Positions 33,031 through 43,844 of a DNA stretch of 64,000 bases are shown piece by piece. Within the stretch, counting starts at the first letter, position 1, and each line of letters begins with the position of its first letter. Made by a program: the position numbers and the translations under genes. A model generated the notes under the pieces. It was given only the letters and a program-made list of their open reading frames with translations. It was not told where the DNA came from and did not search any database. This DNA comes from Torreya grandis. Taxonomy: Eukaryota; Streptophyta; Pinopsida; Cupressales; Taxaceae. The stretch is from positions 1,825,501 through 1,889,500 of the forward strand of contig JARHVA010000158.1 of assembly GCA_037957365.1 (NCBI GenBank), written 5' to 3'.

Positions 33031-36000
33031 AGGACCTAGGGGGTAGATTGCTCACATGGGGAGAATATGCAATTCAATCTCCATGGGGATTTTTGGCATA
33101 AGGAAAAAATATGACTAGGGCATAACCAAGTTTTCACACTTCGCTCATGAAGGGTTATCACATTAAATTCATAAATACTTTAAGTCATATACAAGATACT
33201 AAGGATAGATGAGGAGATGACTGCAATATTCATTCTATAAAATATTCAACAACAAAGGTCGAATGGAAAACTATAACACTAGAATTTAAAGCATAAACTA
33301 AAAAGACATTTTAAATATGCAATATATTATGCATTTATAAGGTAAATAACACTTATAATATGTAAAGGGTGTATTATTTATAAGGTGGGATGAGGCAGGA
33401 TAGTTAGATGATTATATAAAAATAGAATGTGGCATGTTGGTGGCCTGTTTCAAAGAACAAGGTCTCTTACAATGTTCATGACATTATCCTTAGAAAAAGA
33501 TATAGAAAAGACTTAAATACAAGATAATGATAAATATCAAATGGTCCCTAAAAACCTAGATCATACACTAAAACTAAACTTTAAAGAAACTTTTCCCTAT
33601 CGAATTTGTAGACCTAGGGTGCCCTAAAAGGTCATTAAATAACACATTTTCAAATTTAAACTCTAGAAAGGGACTTCAAACCTAGATATATGCTCAAGAT
33701 GATAAATAATAGTGAACATAAACCTAAATATCAATTCATTAGGACTTGTAAGACATATTACTACACTTCATCAACAAGAAAGAGCAAAGAACCATAAGCA
33801 TTTTCATTAATCTTGAAAAAGAAACTTTACACACATCAATTGTTCAAAATGTTGCCAAGGGGAAAAGAATGGTGAGTTTTATTTTTTGACAAGGGATACA
33901 TATAAACATGGTCTCAAATCTTGCTAATGGCTATATAACTACAACCACCTTATCAAGAGAGACAAGATCTACACATAACAACTAATCCTAGAAACTCTTG
34001 TAGAACTTAGACTTGGAGAAGATGAACACTTAAAACAATGACTAAAAACCTTAGAAAAGAGGACAAAAATCTTATTTATAAATTTTTAAATTTATAACTA
34101 TGGGTTTCAAATTTTAAAATTTCAAAACAAACATTTAGGTTTGTCAAGATGCTTTCAGCTAGAATATGCCCTTTACCACACCCGAGATCTTCATCCATTT
34201 ATAATAAAAATCAATGTTCTAAACTCCTCTACAAATAATGATGAAGAGTTGTAAAAAACTTCTAATTTCATAGTGGGAGATGCCTTTCACATGAGATGGA
34301 AGGAGAATATTCATGGTAGAGGGTCAAACAAACTTTGTCTTTATGTGGAACTACCTGAAGATTCCCTAGACCACTTGCTTGCACAAATGGAACCTTCTGA
34401 ATAACTCCTCTTCCTCTTTGCATGCCATGGAACATCTTAATTTTGCCATGATTTCCTAGGAATATTCTAGATCCATGGCCCTCTAAATGATATTATCTAG
34501 AGTGGCCCACCTTAGATTTGTAAACTTGTAATATCTCACTCATGGAAGAGCCTGGGTAAACACAATAATGAAAAATACAAAAGACTTAGGTCATTTTATC
34601 TTTTTACTTTTGTATCCAACTTGTTTTTCACATTTTACATTTTACAGATTTGCCTTTTTTCACATCTATCATTTTAGGACTTCCTTCATATATTTTAATT
34701 CAAAAATTCATTAGTTATAACTTTTGAGTTACTTGGGTACATCCTGGTCCCTCTCACAAATTTGCCATTTGCAAATTTCCAAGCTATCAATGGTAAAATT
34801 TTCACCAACTAGATTGCATAGGGTCTTGTTATTTATATGACATGTATGCCAAAGCAACATCACCATGCCACTTAGATCACCAATATCTTTACTGTACATT
34901 AGCATCAACATCACTTATCTCCATATGTGGTTGAACTTTGTTGAAATTTCCATGATCATCCCACACCATCGAATCTACTCATCTGAGCAAACACAAACCA
35001 TAGATCTATGTCTGGATCATTACAATCATGACATATATCACTACCAAATTTAACTTGAACCCTTTAAAAAATACATCTTGGTTCACTCCATTGGATATAT
35101 ATGCATGGATCGATGTGAACCATCAATCTTAACCTAGAAGATCAAGTACTATTAGTTGCCAGCTATCTTTGGCCCCAAGGTCATGCGACTTGGTAGCCCC
35201 ACTAGTTCTCTACATCTTTCTCTATCATCCCTGTGAAGCTATTTTACTCTTTCTAAGTGGTGATCTCATGTTCATTCTAAGATTTCATTAAAAATTATCA
35301 ACTTAATACACATCATATATCAGATTGTGTACACTTAAATGCATACCATCAATCTATGAGAACACGCTCAATCTTTAGCCTACAACCATGTATTAAATTT
35401 TCAAATGTGCCCTCACTTTGTTAGATATTTTTGCCTAATTAAATTTGCATCATCAAATTGCAATCTATGAGATGGAGCATCATTGGACACTACCTATACT
35501 TGGCCCTAAGGATGTGCCACTTGGTAGCCTCACAGGCTCCCTATGTACCTTATGAGTAGTCTCTATTGCTTTGAGTGCCATCATGACACATGGTGTTACC
35601 TAATGCTTCTATTTGAAAATAAATGGCTACTTCACAGGGCTAAATTTGATGCTCACATAACCATCTTGGAATGTTTGAATCTGAATGACTAGTTGCCATA
35701 CCTTAAGATTGACGTCTGCATGTATGTCAAAAAATGTCCATGAGACAATCATACCTATAGTTTGGGAAAATTTATTTGGGACTCTACTTGTTAGCATTCC
35801 TACTCTGGGCCTTTTGGTCTTCAAAATAAATTTCTCAAGCCTTTTGTCTTTGTATTCTCTATCTTTAGCATAATTATCCTACAAAAATTAAGTCTTCAAC
35901 ATTTTTTCATTATTGGGACAATTTTTTTAGATATTTTGTCTAAAAAAATTTCCCCATAAAAATTGAACATAGCATTTTCTTTGAATAAATTGAGCTTACA

Positions 36001-36803
36001 TTTCTATTGAATAAAGGACCTTTTTTCAAGATTTTTATGCAAGCAAAATTCCTGAAGGGTAAGTGCCCTTTAGACTTTTTGCCATGGACAAAATGTCTAA
36101 AACAAATAAGGACTTTACATTTTTTTGAAGGAATTTAGACTTTTCTTTCAGGTTTTTTTGCCACAGGAAAAATTCCCAAAGGGAAAGTGCCCTTCAGACT
36201 TTTTCTATAGACAAAATGTTTGAAATAACTGAGCCTTACACCTTTCCAAAAGGAATCGTACTTAGCTCTTTTTATGAAGAAATTAGATCTTAGCATTTTT
36301 ATTGAAGGGTAAGTGCCCTTCAAAAATTTTGCAATGGGAATTTTTTTTGGAACATATAAGAAATTTACATCTTGATAATATGTAATTCTTTTAGACATTT
36401 TGCCTATGGAAAGATTCATGAAGAGCAAGTTCTCTTCAAACTTTTTGCTATGAAAAAAATGTCTAAAATAAATGACCCTTCAGATTTTTTTCAAAACACT
36501 TAGCCCAATGTAAGTGGGACTTGGCCAAGACATTGAATTCCTTTGAAATTTTTGTAGTGAACAAAACGGATTTTGGAAAAAAGTCTTTAGAATATTTGTC
36601 CAAGATAAAAAACTCGAAGACCTATTTCTGTCAAACATTGTTTCAATGCAAAAATCCTAAAAAATGTCTAAGGCAAGACACATTTACCAAGCAAAGACCA
36701 AATTAGGACTTAGTGAATGTTGAAAATAGGACTTTGGCTAAGGACTTAGGTATTTACATTTGAAAAGGGATCAATTACTTTAGTGTAATTTTTGGCACTA
36801 ACA
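33031..36803 (-). repeat. 3' LTR of element D, left end truncated
   Basis: It matches the right copy (44053-47795) at roughly 85-90% identity in sampled stretches, for example around 33180-33480 against 44215-44510. It ends ggcactaaca at 36803. The outer terminus present in the right copy at 43845-44050 is missing here. Inside, at 36055-36480, are four degenerate tandem units. Open frames such as 34729-34914 or 36135-36428 lie wholly in this LTR and are not genes. Confidence 0.85.
36055..36540. repeat. Tandem ~120-bp units with a palindromic core, left LTR of D
   Basis: Units begin near 36055, 36178, 36305 and 36421. Each has an AAGGGnAAGTGCCCTT-type core, then CAGACTTTTTGCYATGG, then AAAATGTCTAAAAyAAAT. 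The parallel set in the right LTR begins near 47041, 47167, 47294 and 47412. The core at 47167 (aagggcaagtgccctt) is a perfect inverted repeat with 7-base arms. Confidence 0.75.
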
Positions 36804-36893
36804 TTGGATCTCACCCAGGGATGCATACCCCTTACAGGTGTGTAAATAACCACTAAACATAAGACCAAGTGCCAATCTATTGAGCTACAGAGT
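36804..36893 (-). other. tRNA-like A-box/B-box stretch beside the 3' LTR of element D
   Basis: The minus strand has TGTAGCTCAATAGATTGG (36872-36889), like a pol III A box, and GGGTGAGATCC (36806-36816), like a B box with two mismatches (GGTTCGATCC type), about 60 bases apart. It could be a tRNA or SINE remnant, or chance. The same bases would have to hold the polypurine tract (ggGtgaga), which looks poor. Confidence 0.35.
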
Positions 36894-37169
36894 CAAGACT
36901 TAGCAATTTTTAGCAAACATACATGAAGACTCAAAAAAAAATGGTAGACTTAACAAAAATAGATTAAGAGGATATGAAAATAAACACACAATAAATCACA
37001 AAGGGAAAGTGTACAAGAAAGGCCCAAAGTAGAGGGGCAATAAAGATACAAAATGATATAAAGACAAAACTATACACTATACAATATGGTACATAGGTTA
37101 AGAACTTAATCAAGAAAGTGTTTCAAATGTCTACCATTAATTGTAAATTTAGTATTTTACCATCCATAT

Positions 37170-38180
37170 CTCTCAAGAAGAAAGTATACTCCCTAATCTA
37201 GAAGTCAATAGAATAGGGACCCATTCACAAGGCATTGAGTTTTTCATGCTTTCCTTTCTACTCATGCTTTCTATCCTAAAGTAGAACTGGATCACCTAAT
37301 TGGATGGTTCATGGAGTGACCTTCCTATCAAATATCTTCTCCAACTTCTCTTTGAACTGAGGTACCTTTCATTAGCTTGTCTTCAAATTTCATCAAGCTC
37401 AATAATCTGGTGGATCCTACTTTCATAGTGGTTGATTTTCTCATCATCCCCTAATTATTGCATGAGATGATAGGTGGTCAACTATAAATTCATAGGTAGA
37501 ACTGATTGAGCTCCATAAGAAAACTCAAAAGGGATTTTTATTGTAACTCTCTTAGGTGTAATCCTATCAACCCACAAATCAAACTTTAACTATTCACCCC
37601 ACTTATTGTTTGCTTCCAAAGTTCACCTAATGATCTTGAGTAAGTTCTTATTACTTGATTCTACTTGGACATTCCCTTAAGGATTGTAGTTGGAAGCATA
37701 GGTTAATTCAATCCCATAGTCTTTAAATAACGCCAGCAAATGTTTGGCTTTGAAGCTCATGGAAATATCATCAATTATCTTGGTAGGCACACCAAATCTA
37801 AAAATAATCTGATTCAATAAAAAATACATAATTACATGGTGTGTTGATTTCTTTGTAGTTACTACTTTAACCCATTTTGTGAAGTAGTTAATTGCAACTA
37901 GTATCTATCTATGTCTAGCACTTGACAAATCAAAAATTTCTCCAATGAAATCCTTTCCCCATTGTCTAAATGGACCTTTAATCATCATAGGTTGTAAAGG
38001 AAGAGAACCTAAAACTTTCATCCTCCTAGTAAAGCACTAACATTTCTCATACTTTTTGCTTGTTTGAAAAACATCTTTGAATAATGATGACCACCAATAA
38101 CTAACTCGTAGAATTTTATGAGCTATAACTTTAGGTTAAAAATGGACACCACATACTCCACTATGGTAGTCTTCAATTAG
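37170..38180 (-). pseudogene. pol: Integrase of element D
   Basis: Minus-strand order: HSGVCGVHF and YEKCxCFTRRMK (zinc region, about 38030-38160), then QWGKDFIGEIFD (first Asp), then INYFTKWVKVVTTKKS, FRFGVPTKIIDDISMSFKA (Asp pair retained), YNPxGNVQVESSNKNLLKI (Glu), WVDRITPKR, YGAQSVLPMNL and SRIHQIIELDEIxRQAN. All three DDE positions can be read. Stops and small shifts occur throughout. This integrase type differs from that of element B (its post-core LWADR-type motif), so B and D are different lineages. Confidence 0.85.
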
Positions 38181-38399
38181 GTCAATAGTTTGTTCTTCCA
38201 GCACACATCTTAGGAGAACCCCATATGGATTCTTCCATGCTAGTCCATTTTTAGTCAAAAGGTATTTTTTTTGGAGACAATTTTGATAGTTCTTCTTTGA
38301 TTCTTGTCCAAGTCGAGGGGAAAACTTATATTTTACAAGTAGTAAACAATATCTGTATACTATGGAGATAAGTTAAATTAACTTAAAGAATCATCAACA

Positions 38400-38720
38400 A
38401 AAAAAACAAAAAAATTTACCTTAAAAGCCTATAAATTAGTCTCAGCTATAAGCTTGGCTACACCCATCCCCCTTACTAACTTGGTGGTCTAGATATTTAT
38501 GTGATACTCTTGTAACTTATTGACCCACCTAAACCTCTTGCTGAATAATTTAGTTTGAGTTAAAATGTCCTTCACCATGGTGTGTAGGACATAGGTAATA
38601 ATATTTAAACTCAGAATATAAGGCCTAAATGTTTTTATAGCCTTCAAAAGAGTGAAATCTTGTTTTTCCATGATGGTGTAGTTCATTTTAGGACCTTTTA
38701 TAGCTTTCCTAAATAAATTT
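38400..38720 (-). pseudogene. pol: RNase H (classical) of element D
   Basis: Minus-strand reading gives MNYTIMEKQDFTLLKAIKTFRPYIL, quoted in parts: NYTIMEKQ, then LKAIKTFRPYIL. It continues YVLHTMVKDILTQ, then FRWVNKLQEYHI. This is the C-terminal half of the Ty3 RNase H (open frame 38489-38686). The N-terminal half towards 38950 is degraded. Confidence 0.8.
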
Positions 38721-38999
38721 ATGGGATTCTCATGACCATCCTCAATCTTGTGTAATAGAATAGAAACAATAGTATTGTATGATGCAAAAGAGAATAACTA
38801 GAATGACTTTGTGTAATCAGGGTTGGCTAAGATAGGAGTAGACTTTAAATCTCCTTTGATGTCATTGAATGATCATACAACCTTTTCCTCCCATTTAATG
38901 GTCTGGTCCTTTTTTAGCATGGAAGTAATAGGTAGAGTAATCTCTAAAAAATTGGACACAAACCTCCTTACAAAGTTAATTTGTACAAAGAAAGACTGA

Positions 39000-39780
39000 A
39001 TTCCTTTCTTGGACTATGAGATAGGCACTTTATCAATGAATTCAACCCTTTTAGGTTCAAGAATGAAACCATCCTTGGATACTATATGTTCCATTAACTT
39101 GGCATTTTGTACTCTAAAGTTACACTTCTTGGGATTAAGATAAATGTTGAACTCCTTGCATGTAATAAAAAAATTCTTGAGATGCTCAAAATGTTCTTCT
39201 CTAGTCTTAGAATACAAACTAATGCCATCCTAATACACAATAATGAACTAGTGAATTATCCCTAAAAAAGCAACATTCATATCCTACTAGAACATTGCAC
39301 TAGTATTCATTAACCTAAAAGGCATCCTTATATATACATACATGCCCCAAGGCATTATGAACATAGTTTTGGATCTCTCATATTCTTTCACCATAACTTG
39401 GTTGAACCCTAAGAATCTATCTAAAGTAGTCAACATTTTTGATCTATTAATGATCTATAGTAGGTTATTCATATTAGGCAAAGGATAATTATCTTTTAAA
39501 TAAGCCTTATATAAATTCTTGAAACCCACACACAAGTGAATGTCACTATTTTTATTTCATAAGGGACTAAATTTTCCACCCATGATGAATACCTAATGGG
39601 CTGAATGATACCATCATCCCTAAAATTATTTAATTCATCCCTAATCTTGGTGGCCAAGATGGGGTTAATAGGTCTTTATTTCTACCTAAAAGGCTTTCTA
39701 TCAGGATACAATGGGATGACATGCTATAACAAGTCTTCCCTAAACACTTTTAGCTCAGAATAAGACCATGGTAAATATTC
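39000..39780 (-). pseudogene. pol: Reverse transcriptase of element D
   Basis: Minus-strand order: KVFREDLLxHVIPL, CVGFKNLYKAYLKDNYPLPN (FxDYRxLN-like, degraded), KMLTTLDRFLGFNQV, KTMFIMPWGMYVY, MPFRLMNTSAMFQ, then the catalytic site. Where the family has YLDD, this copy reads YxDG, with a stop at the second position. HFEHLKNFF and YLNPKKCNF then HIVSKDGF follow. The best open part is 39014-39217. The enzyme is inactive. Confidence 0.87.
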
Positions 39781-39810
39781 CTAATACTTTCTTAAAAGCT
39801 ACATGCAAGC

Positions 39811-40092
39811 TTATTTCTCAACTACACTCAAGTGAATACCCAGCCAAACCTTTCTTGTATTCTCATGAGAACCCAAGTTGCACTCAATCACATCTTTTGA
39901 GATAAATGAATCTCTTGATTTTATTCTATCAATTCCATCAAAAGATGCTTCTAAGCTTACCAGTCCTCTAGGAAACATGTTTGTCTTTAGCTGAATAATG
40001 TCCTTCCCAAATAGGGTTTCTTTTCCATCACAAACTTGAACCATAGATTTCAAGTCTATGAGTTGATCATGGAACTCAACCTCACAGTTCAA
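39811..40092 (-). pseudogene. Linker between archaeal-type RNase H and RT of element D
   Basis: A conserved-looking stretch reads FLNCEVEFHDQLIDLK, then KETLFGKDIIQLKTNMFPRG and VWLGIHLSVVEK. It lies between the RNase H at 40126-40590 and RT. I know no function for it beyond joining the two domains. Such a linker is known from Ty3 elements of the group that has an upstream RNase H. Confidence 0.55.
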
Positions 40093-40125
40093 AAATCTCT
40101 TAATCTATTCATCATCATCAAATAC

Positions 40126-40590
40126 TTACCAATGATGAACGTTGATTGGGATTGAAGGTTTGACAATCACCTCCACTTGATATTGATGATGAGGGCTCGT
40201 ATTTTCAATATCAAATTGAGAACCTAACCCTAAAATTTTTTCACCTTCTTGGTTAAAACTTATATCATGATAATAGAGATTGAATGTATGAAAAAATTCA
40301 ATCAAATCACAAATAACATTATGATATTGTTTTAACCTTTTATTCTTGGTGGCATAAGCATTACAAACCTTCGTAACCACTAACTTAGAATCACCCTTGA
40401 CAATCAAAATTTTAATTCCATATTCATGGGAAATCTTTAAACCAAGCAATATTGCCTCATATTCAACATTATTATTCATTCACTCAAAGTAAAACTAGAA
40501 AGAAAACATAAAACATTTACCATTAGGGTCATAAAGAATAACCTCAACTCTATTTCCAAGATTGGAGAAAGCCCCATAAAAACACATATT
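40126..40590 (-). pseudogene. pol: Archaeal-type RNase H of element D, lying upstream of RT
   Basis: Minus-strand order: MCFYGAFSNLGNRVEVILYD (first acidic site, degraded to YGAFS), then NNNVEYEAILLGLKI (Glu present), then IKILIVKGDSKLVVTKV (GDS intact) and a C-terminal basic helix. It is clearly the same domain type as 15566-16063 in element B. Here it sits between protease (40780-41150) and RT (39000-39780), not after RNase H. The open part is 40126-40479, with a stop before NNNVEY. Confidence 0.87.
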
Positions 40591-40779
40591 CTAAACTACA
40601 CCTTCTTTATCAAGTGAAACATCAAGAATAATATGTTATTCACTAGTATCAATATTTCCAATAAAGTTTCCCAATTCAACATCTATATATAATACTTCAT
40701 TCAGATCATGTTTCAGATCTTCAATGACATGAAACATTTTTGGATTCTTAAAAATCTTGGCCATATTACCCTCTAATGG

Positions 40780-41170
40780 AATGGTATCATAGGATAGGTC
40801 CATCTATACACTTCCACCCATGTTAAAAGACCATTTTTATGACATTAGCATCCCCCACTTGGGTGGGAAATCTAAAACTACCACATTCATATTTAGATAC
40901 TTACCAGGATGAACTGCCAACTATACTACCAACCCCTTGACTTATCCAACAATTAGAACTTTTCATGAGTCCATCGCATAACACTTGCCAAAGGTTGACA
41001 TAATATTAACTCTGATCTCATTTAAGACACCTAAGGGCATCACATTATAAGAATCTCTAGAGTCAAACATGTAGTTGTGAACAATCAGACTATTGATCAG
41101 TAGGGTTTTATAGAACAGATCCACATTTAGATAAATTTGTACCAATATAGTCCCTAAATAGACCTCTAGA
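40780..41170 (-). pseudogene. Aspartic protease of element D
   Basis: Minus-strand reading shows KTLLINSLIVHNYMFDSRDS then YNVMPLGVLNEI. The family has D-S-G-A-S here, so Gly-Ala is changed to Arg-Asp. Later come YAMDS, NMNVVVLDFPPKWGMLMS, and WSFNMGGSVxMDLSY (a gag-asp-protease pattern). The frame is open only at 40963-41145. The active site is compromised. Confidence 0.83.
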
Positions 41171-42199
41171 TTCGTTTTAACAACCTCTTTTTATTCTTCA
41201 TCACTTTTCATGGGTTTTTAGGCTAATCCAATTTCATTAGCAACTAACCTTTCACTAAATTCTAATTTCTTTAATTCCCTCTTCCTATGTTCAAATATTC
41301 TTAAAAATTCAACAAGTGGCACAATGATTTTTAGTTAGATCAACACTTGGGCCATATCACACATGCTATATTGAGGAAGACACATATTTAGTGTAAGGGT
41401 AATGACACCTTCAATTAGGATGAAATCATTTAGGGTCTGAAGTGGAGTGAGTTGGGATGGATTTGAATTTTTAACAACAAACTTCAAAGGTGGATTTTTT
41501 TTAAACTCATTAACATCCTTAGGGATGCTATACAATATGGGTATTCTATTCTTGGTTAGAGCACCTCTTAGCTAGAAAATTGGGAAATGGTCACCAATTT
41601 GGAAGCTTTAGGGATTGTTGTAGTTTTTTATCATCCTTTCTAACATCCCATCCCTTGGGATTTTTAGGGATAGTGTCTTGAGGAGTATTAGATTTTTATT
41701 TGATTCTCAAGTGATACTCCTCTTGAGAAATTATTGCATTGATTAGCAGTTACCTATCATCAACTGATAAAATTCCCCCATCATACTTCTTAATCATCAT
41801 AGAGTATAAGAAATCAAAATTATGAAAGGGCAATTCATATGCTTGTGCCATACTAATGTCATAAGCAAATTTAGGAATTGGGACATTTACCTTCTCAACT
41901 ATAATCCAAAATTGATCCATAGTAGTACTTAAAAATTCCATGGAGGCAATTATCTCACTTTAGGGGATTATAAAATTGAACATTAAGATCTTATCATGAG
42001 ATGATGTAGACTTAAGTTCATTTATATCTTCATCCATTGGTTTAGTTGTATCACATAACAAATGTGGAAGGAAGCACTTGTCACACCAATCAAAATCAAT
42101 GTCATAATCTACACTATTCACTTTAGCATTGAAAGGATTAGGCACTTATTTTCCATCCCCTCTATTCTAATTTCTTTCCTTTCTTTCTTAATGTGTAGG
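41171..42199 (-). pseudogene. Gag C-terminal part and spacer of element D
   Basis: Fragments are readable in minus order: DFDWCDKCFLPHLLCDTTKP (C-x2-C-x3-H-x3-C zinc-like, about 42065-42105), then a stretch around 41750-41941 with PKFAYDISMAQAYELPFHN, then 41335-41535. The zinc-like box fits the knuckle of this Ty3 lineage. The rest is degraded. Confidence 0.6.
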
Positions 42200-43230
42200 C
42201 CTCTTCCCTCTATCATTATCTCAATGGTGTAAAATAGGCCTTACTTTTTCTTGATTTGGATTTGGATCCCTCTCTTGACTGGTAGACACATGAGGGATCC
42301 TCTTTTCAGCTCTAGCCAACTTGTATGACATTTTTTTGACAATAGAGGACAAAGTTTTAATAGTTTCCTCAAGGTTGGATATCTTTGTGGATGATGTCTT
42401 TTCAGGATTGACTAGTTTCACATCATCCCTCTTGTTCATAGGCTTTCCCATAGCCTTGATGTTATTCTCAATTTGGATGGCCATATTGAATTCCAACCAT
42501 AGGTTAGTGGGAGCCTTGTCCCTAAAGGAATCTCAATACTTTATTAAGCACATTGTATCACTGGGCCTGATGTTTTTGGGTAGCCACATCATAGTCTTAT
42601 TGAACCTTATGTTAAATTAATTCACAAACTCATTAGTATTTTTTTGATATTTTCAAATTTAACCAAAAGAAACCTTGGATCAATCCTAGCACCATACTAA
42701 ATTTTAAAAACATTCTACATCTCTTCCCATGAATTAATGTATCCAATGGGAAGGGAATTGAACCATTTATGAGAATATTCCTATAGCATGTGCACAAACA
42801 AATTAATTCACACATACTCATACTCAACCTTATAATTTTCAATTATATTTAAAAATTTCCTCAGATGCTGATCACCACTCATTGCATTATTCCCTTGGAA
42901 TTTTGGGAGGCATTTCCTAACTTCATTTAGGACTTCATTAAGATAGCCTTCCATTTCATCAAAATTGATAGGTCTGAATGTGGGAAGATGGAATGTAGGA
43001 TATGCATTCTCATCTATATCCCTATGCCTCATTATTAGTTCAATAGGAGGTTCAATAACAAATGGTAAAGGTGTATGAGGTGTAATTGGTGGATCAAACC
43101 TAGGAGGGGATTTAGCCAGTTGAGATGGAATTGGGTAATACATGGGACTATATGTTTTAGAATTTCTAGGAGAGTTATGATAGTCCTCAATAATGGGAGG
43201 GTAAAAAAAGATCTCAAGATTACCAAAATA
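42200..43230 (-). pseudogene. gag: gag of element D
   Basis: Minus-strand order: KSPPRFDPPITPHTPLP, then YPTFHLPTFRPINFDEMEG, then LNEVRKCLPKFQGNNAMSGDQHL and FLNIIENYKVEYEYV, the gag capsid start. Next FWLNLKISKKY from another frame, then MAIQIENNIKAMGK and a coiled, Lys/Glu-rich tail NLEETIKTLSSIVKKM. The frame changes near 42630-42810. It is recognisable as a Ty3 gag by domain order. Confidence 0.75.
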
Positions 43231-43820
43231 TAGAAAACCCTTAATAGTTGAGATCTACCCTTGAATAGGCTTCCAAACTTGTCTCCCTCTTCTTTGATGA
43301 ATACTCAAAGGAGAGACGAGTTTATTTGATGGGTCACTTCTGAAAGATGATCTCAATCTTTCTAGATTTGTAAATAAGAAGATACTCAAAAATGAAAGTT
43401 AGCAAAATATTTAGAATAGGCACCAATATTCTTTAAAACTAGAAAATAAAGTTGGAGTCACCACTAGAATCAAACTTCTAAAATATAAAAATTGACAAAC
43501 TATTGTGATACATGCTAAAATTCAACTTGTTGAAACTTAATGAGATAGAAAATAAAGACATTAAATTTTTTAGAATAATTTTTATAAGGGACAAAATACC
43601 TTTCAACATGTAATGTTAATATTTAGCTATAATAAATGTAGTAGAATTCAAATTATCAATCCTTAAAAATTCCTAGCACATCCCTAGTGAAGTGTTGCAA
43701 TGTTAACAACCAAGATAGTCAAATTAGTGTAGTAACAATAAATAACTTCACAAGATGAAATTATTATATCTCTCTACAAGAGTCCCTAAAAACACATAAG
43801 TAACCATGATTTTAGTTTAG

Positions 43821-43840
43821 TCCCTAGTAATGGCACCGGT
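43821..43840 (-). other. Primer-binding site of element D
   Basis: The minus strand reads ACCGGTGCCATTACTAGGGA. It matches the TGGCGCCGTTGCCGGGGA site type at about 14 of 18 positions, with all differences being transitions. It lies four bases from the start of the right LTR. Confidence 0.7.
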
Positions 43841-43844
43841 AGAG

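Noticed and set aside
42321..42620. 99-codon plus-strand frame
   Set aside because: Antisense to gag of element D; looks hydrophobic only by frame bias.
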